The notes below the pieces were generated by a model. It saw nothing but the letters and a program-made list of their open reading frames with translations, was not told the DNA's origin and did not search any database. Below, piece after piece: positions 39,074 through 60,561 of a stretch of DNA of 64,000 nucleotides; the stretch's first letter is position 1, and every line of letters begins with the position of its first letter. The DNA comes from Triops longicaudatus (lineage: Eukaryota; Arthropoda; Branchiopoda; Notostraca; Triopsidae), in contig JAGQDJ010000111.1 in NCBI GenBank assembly GCA_022885665.1, positions 62,001-126,000 on the forward strand. Direction: 5' to 3'. A program made the position numbers and the translations under genes.

Positions 39074-39982
39074 AACCGCGTTCTTAACGGAGATAGAGGT
39101 CTAATGAGAAGGTAATTACACCTGCTTATCAACTTAGCCATTTACGATGGGTACTCCTGAACGTCCTTTCAGTGACGTAAATTCGGATTGGAGGGTTAAA
39201 CGCTGATAATTGCTGACTCCTGAGTATTTGCTCGCAAAGCTGTAATAGTTTATGTATAAACAGAATTTACTGCTTGTATAATCTTCAATACTTTACTGTT
39301 CAAAGCGGGCGATTTAAAGGAGGAAATGTAGTGCACGATTTGTGTTCTATGTATTCCAAATGAAACTCTGCTGCAAAGTATTCTTTGCGTTTGCTTTGTA
39401 TTTAAGGGCAAAACGTTAGAAAACGCTTCAAATCCCTAGTTGAAAATTAAAGAGTATTTGTGCGACAAATGTGTAGCGGTATTTATACAAGAGAAATGGT
39501 TTACAAGGCAAGATAGGAGAGCCTCTGGTTAACGTGAATCATGTGGGATATTTTTTTTCTTTGCTTTCTGAGTGGAGCGAGTTATTCCGTGTGATGTATT
39601 TAGATTGTAACGTTGGGTTAATTAAGGCTGAGTGCTTTAGCGTGCGCGAGTCAGGTCATCCATGCACGCGGGACGCTCTCTTCCTGTCACTCACCCTGAG
39701 CCTTTCTCGTTTACTGTCCTATTACATACGATTTCACCAATGAATCACATGAAAGGATGTTTCTTATCAGGCTACGGTATATGAGCAACCATAAAATGGG
39801 CTGGACTTTTCCTTACTATGTACCAAAACAAGACACCACCAAACTTAATTTATTTACTACAGTATGTTATTTAAACATTAATTGAAAACTTTAGAGACAC
39901 GTCTATTGCTTGCCCAAAATATTACCTGACACGTCCATTTGTGCGTGGTTCATACTAGTCGATCAATACAGTTTTATTCAGA

Positions 39983-40025
39983 ATTTGTTCAAATTGTAAA
40001 ATTGTTCAAATTTGTTCAATTTGCC
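39983..40025. repeat. Short tandem TTGTTCAAATT-type repeats
   Basis: Three closely spaced copies of TTGTTCAAATT or a near variant in about 40 bases, giving a small AT-rich tandem array. Confidence 0.7.
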
Positions 40026-41514
40026 AGTTCTAACGAATATTCCTAGAAAACTATAAAATTTTTGCTCTTAGAAATTTATTGAAAACTACAAAAAAGGGTA
40101 ATAAGACGTTGTTTTTATTTGCACAAGAACTCGTAGAAGTAGTCACGATAATACGATAGTTTGCTTGTTTGTAACACGATTAAATATTTTAGGAACGCAC
40201 AAGCAATACAATTAAAATGCAAACAGTTTCAAGCTAATCACGAACGAAACACTGAACTTTGCATGTTTATTTTTTACCATTTCACAGAAGTTAATATTTT
40301 ACTGGGTGTTTTGCTGTCAAGCTAGAATTCCTGATTACGTTTCCTACACACTTTTCGTTTAGAAAGCATAACTGCACTAAATCAGCTGGATTTTTACACG
40401 AAAATGACGTGTTTTAAAAAACTCGAGCTTCGTTGAAGTCATTCAGCTCTTAATTCCAAAAAACATTTCTCGAGCTTTCGAGGCTTAAAACGCACCGCTT
40501 CGCAAGTCTCTCACTCTTGATCCTAGAACAAACGAGAGGCATACCGAATTTAGCAAGCAATTGCTTTGAGCACTCATGAGACTTCTCCAAGTTCACCGAG
40601 TTGGAGCTTGATTTATAAAAAATTCGGACCGAACCTGCTGACCTTGATTCAAAATTGAAATCCCACCGGCACGTTCGTCATGTGCGTAAGGATGCTTTCC
40701 CTTCAAAGTCTTCAATTCCATTACCCTCGTCGAAGTGCTGAATTAGTTCTACTAAGTTTTCCTGCGAACTTTCCGACAAGACTTCCAGTTCCCTTTTCCG
40801 GTAAAATACCGTACCTAAACACGCGCCTTATTTAATAAATTTGTTTGACTCATCGGTTAACTTTTTTTCTTCCTTCTTTTTCCTTTCTTAAAAGACGCTG
40901 TCGCCATTTCATTTGTATTCTCCAGCTAAGCCTCCACTCCTCTCCATGCTGATTCTTAACATATGGATAGCATTTCTTGTGATGAACACTTTTCTCTCCT
41001 TCCCTGACATCCACAAATATTCTCATCACCCACACTCACACGCTTATGGCCCTAACGCATTTTGGAAGGAAATACTCCTCGCCCAAAGGGCCAAAAAATC
41101 TTCGCTCCTCCCCCCTTAAAAAGACCAAAAAGAAAAAGTCCAAAAGCTGCACGGAATTACTGCCTCTGTCCGAGGTGCCACATATCTCAGGCAACGAGAA
41201 ACTCTACAGCAAGACCGATCTACTATTTTTTTCTTCTCTGCTCTGATATCTTTCTCTCTCTCGCTCCTTCACCGTCTCAAGCACTTCTCTACTACACTCA
41301 AAATCGCCTCCTCCCCATCACCCATAAGAGGGTGGTAGGTAGGAAGTTAAGGGAACGCCGGCGCCTTGGGGCATACGCTTCCGTTTGTAACTTCTCCAGT
41401 CTTCATTGGCCCTAGGGAGCCCCCACTATTCCCAAGAGGGGCGGGGCTTAGCATTGTTGGGTACTCGAGCTAAGCACCCTATTGGTAGCAAGGGACACTA
41501 GCTGACACGACGAT

Positions 41515-41590
41515 GTGGGGGGTGGAGGTGGCAGGTCCACTAGCTTACCACAGTGAAAGTCACCCCCCCCAAGAGGGTGGAGGGGGGTTA
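41515..41590. other. G-rich island with potential quadruplex and hairpin
   Basis: Two G-rich tracts (GGGGGGTGGAGGTGG at 41517 and GGGTGGAGGGGGG at 41575) flank a run of eight C at 41563-41570. The C-run and second G-tract could pair as a hairpin, and each G-tract could take part in a G-quadruplex. It lies in a locally GC-rich island (about 41.3-42.2 kb) that also holds a GC box (GGGGCGGGGC near 41440). No transcript was identified. Confidence 0.4.
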
Positions 41591-44500
41591 CTCACTTGCT
41601 GCAGCTTCCTGTTAGGAGCACGGGGAAACCCACAAGAGTCGCGAGGTCTCTGGAGACCACGCCCTCTTGTAGCTGTGCTCTTTGCTGGTTTTCTTCCGGC
41701 GGCTGTTCGGACGCTCTCCATCCCTCCACCCTCCGTGAAAAGCTGGTTTTCCCCAAAGGGTGTAAAAATGGCCCTGCCACCCTTGGACCCTAGCTTAGTC
41801 CTAGGCTGGTGTTAGGCGGAGTAGAGGTGCGACTTCCGATTCAAGCGTCCCCAAAACTCGCCTCTCTGGGACCTTTCTGCTTGTAGCCGTATTTCTCCTT
41901 ACGCGCTCACCCGGGTCTTCCACCCTTTGACGGCAGCTTAACCAAGACGTAACACCCCGCGAGCTTAGCCACGCTGGAAGTTGCTGGCCGAGAGTTGGAG
42001 AAAAGTTTGCACGGCCCACTTGTTCCGTGTTGCTCTGTAAGGTGCTGCGGATATTACTGGCCTGCTTCCAGACGAATGAGTGTGGATAAACTTTGCGGAA
42101 TATCTGCCCAATATCTACACTCCATAGTGTTCCGAAAGACTACGGGGACCTTCCGTAAGAACTTTTGGGCGGTTTGTGTAAGGCGAGCGGTTGTAAGATT
42201 TGCGTCGCTAGAAGATTTCGGGCACAACTTCAGTCTTAAAGGTTTATGACCTGAAGCCTTCTGCTTTCTCCCCAAAGGCAAATTAAATGGTATATGAAGT
42301 GATGGTAATTTTCTTGGGAATTCAACACAAACTGCGACGGAAATTTTACCTAGTGGCGTGATTCGAAGGGTTTTGCGTGCTCAGTGCGAGGATTAGTGAA
42401 ATTGATGGTGATTTCATCGCAAGGAGAATCTGTTTTTTTCACAATTTGCCATACTTCACAAGTTTAAGTGAAAAGACTTAGAAAGTATTGAGGGGCTTTT
42501 CCTTTCTTTAATTCTCTTGAGGTAAGCTTATGAAAGTTGCGATGACTGTATTTTTTGAAAAAAAAAATAATTTGTAAAACTGAGTACAAATGAAACGAAT
42601 TGGGTGAGCGAAGCAGAAAAGAGAGGGAGAACGGTGGAAGAGTGATGATTCAATTGCCAAATGGGCGGCATAATTGGTCTTGTAACGAAAGCTGGGATTG
42701 ATTAGTACAGTACTGTTGGAATGGTATTGGCTTAGTAGGAATTCTGGTAACTTACTATGACTTCTTAGAAATACGTAGTTTGCGATTACATTTATCACCA
42801 ATTAGTATAACTCGAAGAACAAACGTCAATAAAAAGTTCAGGAATTTAAATTAAGTCTTAGATACAATTATTATTGCTAAATAAGAAAGATTCACAGTGA
42901 AGAAAGCAACATTGTTTATTGCGAGATCGCTTCACTTTCAAATAAACCGTGAATGTATAGTCACTCTCAAGGAATGGGCAAAAGTGCTACATTTCTTTAA
43001 CTACATTATTTTTGTTTTATTAAAAGAAACGCCGTGAGTACACTCCTGATCAACCATTTTAGTACATGACTCAAAAAGCGAGTAACAAGATGTATTTGAC
43101 CACGACCTATTCGAGCTTTGCACAAGGAAGTTTGGATTAATTATTAACATTTTGTTTCACTTAATTTGAGTTTTACGAGTATGCCTTGGTCATACTCCGT
43201 AGTGCAATTCAGACTGAAAACAAACTGCCGCTTTTACCTCATTCTTATACTTTAAAATTCAAGCTACAATTACGAAAGCCAGTGTCATTTTGAATTTAGA
43301 ACCTAAAATTACTTTGCGTCACAAAGTTTCGAGTTTCCAAAGAAAACAACACGACGTTCGGTCTGGAATTCCAAACTTAAACTGCTTTGTTGTCCAAGGC
43401 AGTCTAATACCCACTCGGTAATTTTGACTTATCGCTAAACCGGATCTTACTTTGCGAAACCTCAAGGTAACTTTTAAGTTTTGCTACAACGACCTTCGAC
43501 TTTCCCATATGAAATACTACCTGTAAAAGTGTGCATGAACTAAAAATGGGCTCATGATTCAAATTCTCCTTTAAGAGGCTTTTCAAAACGTGGTCGAAAT
43601 TCCTGCGATGCATTATCGACCATGTTATGTTATTCGTCCGTAGCTTCCGCGAATGTGTATCTCCGGTGTCGCATTATCGTATTTTACATCGTGTGACACA
43701 ATGATTTACATCTTCCAGACATAAGCCTGTACACATACAAAAGCGTATATACTAGTGAAAAAACATGTATACAAAAAACCTTTATTACTATTACTTATTA
43801 TTTACTTCCTAGTGAAATATGCGAAAAGGTGTGAAATTCACGTATTTTTATATATTTCTTTGAGTGTATTCTCAGACATTATCGTTATAAAAGCTTTTAT
43901 TAAAGCAGATGATGTGAAAAAAAAAACAATAATTAATAAAAGCTGTTGTAAAAAACAAATACGTCACTAGTAATACAATGACGGTGACTGTCATCTCCAG
44001 TATAGCTTTTTAGACCTTGGTTTACGCCATGCCAGAAATGCAACCCACCCTACAGTATTTGGAATGTTGTCAATTATTACGTAATTTCCTTATCTGTCAG
44101 TTCAACTTTTCTTACACCGAAGCTTACATCCATGTCAAAATTCTCTGAAAATTTTATTTACAAAAATTCACCTATTATCTTCGCATTTACTACATGACTA
44201 AAAATCCTACAATGATCGAATTTCGCAACAAGACACGAGGGCATTCAACTTTGTTCATCATTTGGAAGATTTGGCCTCCGAATATCTTTTAATGTTCTCG
44301 TTTCTTGAAGTCACTATATTCTTACCAATAATACCACCCGCTATAAATAACCCATGACGTTTGGGTAGAATCTTTTGTCGAACTTTTTGTAACGCACTAC
44401 CGCCTCCTTTTGCAGGTTTTTGCCTCGTCCGGAAAGGGTTCTCCAGAAGCTGTGTACGCAACAAACCTAGTGGTTTAATCGGATTGCATCAATTAAGTCG

Positions 44501-45530
44501 TTTCGCCAACGGGTTCTCAAGAAAGCCCCTTCCTCGAGCCTTTATCTTGTATCCTTGAAATAGCCCACAACGTCCTGGCGACGTTTAAGAAAGAGCCTCG
44601 TCCAGTCGCCGACGACCTCGCTTTGCGTTTCAAGACGAAAATATCCAAGACGCAACAACAGAACCCAAAACATTCACTTCTTCAACAAAGCTGCCACTAC
44701 ATTTCTCCTACCGCCATGTCTTCGCTGCCCTTAGGAACCCGAGGATGGATGACTGCAGCCATGGTCGACCAAAGCAGGTATACAACAATGAAAACCAGAT
44801 ACTCCACCCCCTTTCAATACTGCCAACAAATGCACAAACGTGAAGTTCTCTCTCTTTCTTTTTAACCAAAAAATGTGTCGCCGCAAACAAACTGCCTCTT
44901 TTTTCCGTCTGCCCCTTTTCTCCCCCTTCACCTTGGATAACCCAGGTTCCTATAACTGACCTTCCTTCTGACCTGACCTTTTTCCTGCTTTTTTTGTCTG
45001 CTGGACCAAAAAAGGGTTGTCAAGGATTTTCCTCTTTCTCTAGACTCGGTAGAAAAGGAAGGTCAGAGGTCACATAGCTTGGCTTTCTTTCAGTAAAAAG
45101 AAGTATTTTTTTCGGCGTAAACCCCACCCAACCTTGATTTCACCCTTTAACCCTTCTTTGGACTCAAGGATTTGGGATTGAGAGTTTTCGTGTCGTCCGG
45201 CGGGCGGACAACTTGCTGTTTGCGACCAAAAGCTTCGAGTAGCCTAGTTGCATTGACAGTTGGTGAAGTTCTCATTCACAGTTACGTTGGGGAGTTCGGG
45301 CGGAGTGGAGTTCGAACCCTTTCCTTGAGTCTCTGGAGGAAGTACTCTGAATTTCGGCTTCACTCAGGGGTTTTATCATTCTAGAGGGCGGATTGTTTTT
45401 AACTTAGGCCAGGGAACACGCATGGAAAGTTCTATGTGACAAGAGATTCAGTGTAGTCGACTTTTCTGTTCTGGTTTGCCCCGTAAGTGTATGAAGGGTG
45501 GGCAAAATACGGGTTTTCGTTTGTGAAGCC

Positions 45531-56763
<11,233 letters not shown>

Positions 56764-59300
56764 GATCAGACCTTCCGTGATCGCAGATATTTTGCAAGGT
56801 GCCAAAGACATGTGAAAATTGTGTAACAAGCAAGCATGAAGGAAACATGAAGAGATTTTGGAACCATTCTACTTGACAATGCATATAAGCAAAGAAGACG
56901 AACAACCTGCAACCTGCTTATACGAAAAGAAAACTGTGGTTGGTGGGGTGATTTATGCACAAGATTTTATGGTGTGTGGTATATATTCTATATATAGTAA
57001 AAACGTGGAAAAATTTGTAAACCAAAAAAATAGAAACAGTCGACTTCGTTTCAAGTGAAACTGTACATTCAAAGCATAGACAACAACAATGACAATGGTG
57101 ATGGTATAATGCGATATCCTTCACAAAAACTGCAACTTATGCAACAAAATAGAAATTTTATGGCACTCAAATAGGAAAGTTGTTTTATTTGGCAAGAAAT
57201 CATTTTTCCCTTGTGTAATATTTCTTCTAATTGCACGTCTTTTACCACCCGCCCTCCTATTCCCTGTTATTGTCCTGGTCAAGTGCAATGTTCCGAGTTG
57301 TTTTGGTATACTTCTTAAGAACCAAATATCTTTTCTGCTTTTCTTCTTTTCCCGGTTTTCAACCATTCAGGTGTTGGAGTGTTATAATCTCCATGTCCAC
57401 GCGCCTTCCTTTTCTTTCCTTTTTATTCAGAAATCAAAACACTTTATTACGAAAGATTTTTCTTGGACTCCAAAAACTATTTTTAAGCCCAGGCATTTTT
57501 GTTGATTGTTAACATCGGAAACCTGTGTTGTCCCTTTTGTACGGTACTTTCAATTCTACAAATCAGGTTATGAGTGACGAGGATGGATTTCATGTAATTA
57601 CATTTTAAGACATTCGATACCTCGAAGTTCTTTTTAACCTTTGCAGCATTTACTCACAATATTCAGATCCTGATCATGGTTCTATAATATTTTATTAGAA
57701 ATGTACACTACTCATGGACCAATAGTTTCGTGCGATAAGTGTAAACTGGATTTAAAGGATACTACGTTGAGGCTGAATGCTTTTGCGTACCTATGGTCCT
57801 TTAGTAGCTTGTTTGGAATTCTATTTCTACCTCGTCGTATAGGAGGTCGAGATTTGCCATGAGACAAGGACCACAGAGACTTCTTACATAAATGCTCCCT
57901 AGACAGCATTCTATCCGATTTGCGATTTCTGACTATGAGCTGAAACACGTTATATTAACTTAAACTGGAATAAGAAAAACAGTTGGTTGGTTGCTACTTG
58001 TAGTGCGAGCATTTAAAACAACTAGAAGCCATTTGCCAGTTTACATAACCAGGGATCAGGAGACAGATCAATCCTCAGTCAGCTCAACGAATCAAGTCCA
58101 CCAGGGGACAAATGTGAAAGGGGTTATTTCTAGATTTACGCAAGAAATCTCAATCTAAGGTGAACAATCATCTTGCGGAAAAACAAAGCACAATTCATGA
58201 CATACTGCACTGACGCGTTCTACATGAATTAAGTCAAGCTTGCAAATTTAATAGAGGTTTAATTATATCTACCTGGAGTTAACACATGTAGTCGCAACAA
58301 ACTAGATAATTTGAAAAAACTGCTCATTAAAGTAATCTGAGGAAAACATTGTCTATTCAGTTTTAGAGACTACTGAAATACTGACTAGTGAAAATTCCAT
58401 AAAATAGACTGTTTATAATCTGTCTATAGTGTACAGTCACCATTTCTGAGACTGAGACAAGTTAAGCCGAATATTCACGATCAGCTGGGAAGATATTCCA
58501 CTTTTTATAAAAATGCTTTGCACATATTAAGTTATAGTCCATTCACCTTATACGTGCTCTCGCAGTCTTACACGAAAGGCGAGTGTCGGGAGGGATAACA
58601 CGTTGACTTAAGCTCGGTGACTTGAATGCCTGTTTGTGTGCTTAAGATGGTAGATAAGATGATTTAGGAAAATGTTCGCATATACAGTTTCAATGGCTGA
58701 ACTTTAAAGGCTTATGAAGAGATTTTAAACAGTGTAGATTGGTAAAGGGGAGCTGGTTTCATGCATTAGAGCGACGCACGGCACAGATGGCTAGGTCACG
58801 TGACGGAGCGTGTGCGGGGGCTTAAAAGGCACGTTGTCATTAAGGATGTCAAACAGGGAACGGCGGAGTGTCAGATTTCTTCAAGTAGCATTTGCATTAC
58901 AAAGACGTAAGCAGCCTACACTTATTCTAATGTCAACGAGTTTTTCAAAGAAGACCGAAGAGCGTTTTGCTTCTTGAACCTTTAAGTTCGTTACTTTATT
59001 TGTGTTGCCATTACACCGCACACAAGATGAGAAAAAGCAAATAAGAAAAAAAATATCAAGAGCCAGCTGAAGTTCCTCGTAATCGCTCATTGGATAAAAA
59101 TATACCCGCACTGCATGACTTTACCGGTTCTGTTTTAGCTCCACACAATTATTCAGAGATAAGGTTTGTTTTATAACTTACGGAAACTATTTTGTCACCG
59201 TTACCGAACGAAGAAAAAGAAAGAATTAACTGCTAGCTTCTCGGCAGTGTTCCCAGAGAAAGAACCGATTATCTTGAAAACTAACAAAAACACGAAAGCT
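56764..59300. other. Spacer downstream of collier, no gene seen
   Basis: The start is probably collier 3' untranslated sequence. I searched this interval by eye for codons of the Ser/Pro-rich COE tail (SSSVSPRGGY-like) and found none. The remainder is AT-rich with short unrecognised frames on both strands. Confidence 0.5.
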
Positions 59301-59319
59301 TTGCAATAAAATTTCACCA

Positions 59320-59447
59320 TTTCGATTTTGTCAACCGGTCGGGAGCCCGAGGATAGTTGACACGTCGGATAGATGTCAAAATCAGTTCCGTATGTCCAGT
59401 GCGTTAGAAAAATTTTAGAAATATTCCAGTGTGGAAAAATAGCAAAA

Positions 59448-59491
<44 letters not shown>

Positions 59492-59650
59492 TTTAAAAAA
59501 ATGCTTTTTTTATACCGTAATTATCCCTTCAAGAAACTACTACGAGAAAATATCATGTCAGTACTACTAAAGTGCTATTAATTTTTTTTTTACCGAGACG
59601 GTTGACATAATCGAGGGTTTCCATAATTACAGTCGACAAAATCAGAGTTC
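59320..59650 (+). mobile_element. Dispersed MITE-like repeat, copy 3
   Basis: This copy shares with copy 1 the blocks GATTTTGTCAAC (59323), ACGTCGGATAG (59362), TTTTAGAAAT, TACCGTAATTAT (59513) and GGTTGACATAATCGAGGGTT near 59600-59619. A 13-unit AAT microsatellite has expanded at a position where copy 1 has only a short AATAATA-like tract, explaining part of the length difference. Inverted GATTTTGTC-type motifs lie at the two ends. No transposase is encoded. Confidence 0.55.
59448..59486. repeat. AAT trinucleotide microsatellite, 13 units
   Basis: Uninterrupted AAT run of 39 bases inside repeat copy 3. The poly-asparagine frame it creates is not a gene. Confidence 0.95.
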
Positions 59651-59670
59651 CACAGCAGTTCGTTATATCA
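59630..59670 (+). mobile_element. Possible pogo/Tigger-like terminal inverted repeat
   Basis: CAGTCGACAAAATCAGAG begins right after a TA dinucleotide and leads into TTCGTTATATC. Pogo/Tigger (Tc1/mariner superfamily) elements typically start with CAGT next to a duplicated TA and carry TTCGTTATA-type terminal motifs. A second TCGTTATAACGAAC motif lies near 60035-60048. No matching opposite terminus or transposase was found, so this may be a remnant overlapping repeat copy 3. Confidence 0.25.
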
Positions 59671-59881
59671 AAGGCTTCTTCGGCGCATTTAGGAATCGGC
59701 GCACAGAGAATTTTCGAATTCTCAACAACAGCAGGTAGTTCTTTGCGAAAGCGTTAGTTGTAGGGAAATTCTAATGTGTCTTGTGGACAGAGTACAAAAA
59801 GGAGAGATAATTATATGAAGCTCACCCCGATATTTTGATCAAGCAACATGGCACAACCTTACGGACGCACAGTACAGGTAC

Positions 59882-60338
59882 CTGGATGTAAGAAAAACAC
59901 GAAAACGAAAAATGCTGCTAGCTTTTCTTCGTCACCAATACCCGGTTTGCAATTATTCGTGTTAACTCGCACGAGCAGCTGTTCAAAGTCACCAATAAAT
60001 TCGTTAACCCATTCAAGTGACACGTCCAAAAGCTCGTTATAACGAACCCACTTGTGACAGAAACTGTTCAGCATATTCTGAGTTTTTTTACAGCAGACTT
60101 TTTTCTTTACATTTGCGGGACCTTGAAGGGAAAAATCCGTTTACTACTGCAACAATTTCGCTACAAGAGACTGCATTACGAAGGGAAAGGTCTCACACTC
60201 AACTATTGACACCGCGCGATTTTAGGACTAATTAGAAATACCTTATTTTTAGATTGTAATACCTACACCAGCAAAAATAGTTAGAGAAGAAAAGCAATCT
60301 TACCTGAAGTTTATGGCAATCAAAAAGACGTCCTCCAT
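59882..60338 (-). CDS. Possible divergent gene opposite PARP1 (weak model)
   Basis: A minus-strand exon 60338-60304 (start MEDVFLIAINF) ends at a good CAG/GTAAGA donor. An acceptor at 60064 would join it in frame to 60063-59882, encoding a stretch with WVRYNELLDVSLEW and EKLAAFFVFVFF, ending at a CAG/GTACCT donor; later exons were not found. An upstream ATG at 60495 instead reads in another frame through the same donor with a mitochondrial-presequence-like start (LLRTLHTSAL), and a good acceptor lies in between near 60442. Which start is used is unresolved. The second exon overlaps TCGTTATAACGA motifs typical of Tigger-type elements, so part of it may be repeat-derived. If real, the gene would share a short bidirectional promoter with PARP1. 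Confidence 0.22.
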
Positions 60339-60561
60339 GAGTTACAAAGAACACAGCAGAAACCGTCACCCAACGAATTTTTTTCCGTCTGGAGAAATCC
60401 GAGGAACCAATCAGAGCACTTGTATGTAGCGTCCTTAGCAACCTGAAAGCAAACAAGTATGGCCGAAAGCCGCGAAAACGTGGTTTAACGTTCATCTACC
60501 GTTGTTGTCTCAGTGGCAAGTATAAATCTGCAGCTAAGTTTTTCCCAGATTATTGTTCGAA
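60339..60561. promoter_or_regulatory. PARP1 promoter/leader region, possibly bidirectional
   Basis: PARP1 begins at 60562 on the plus strand, and the minus strand has an ATG at 60495 plus a strong donor at 60303. If the minus-strand transcript exists, the two start within about 225 bases. No TATA box is evident, which suits a housekeeping promoter. The bidirectional role is inference. Confidence 0.3.

Larger units (their letters stand above)
24170..45490. other. Gene desert of about 21 kb upstream of collier/knot
   Basis: No frame shows a recognisable domain or a convincing set of splice-linked exons on either strand. AT-rich blocks alternate with more GC-rich islands (27.0-27.4, 32.0-32.5, 38.5-39.1 and 41.3-42.2 kb). 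Long deserts beside developmental transcription factors usually hold enhancers (established pattern); that this one does is inference. One exon-like open stretch (38790-39073) is listed separately. Confidence 0.5.

Noticed and set aside
45498..45530. Extension of collier upstream of the ATG at 45531
   Set aside because: The in-frame codons have no ATG and are closed by TGA at 45492. An upstream coding exon joining through an acceptor near 45528 cannot be excluded, but none was found.
59373..59570. Frame with a poly-asparagine run
   Set aside because: Created by the AAT microsatellite inside a repeat copy; no other coding signal.
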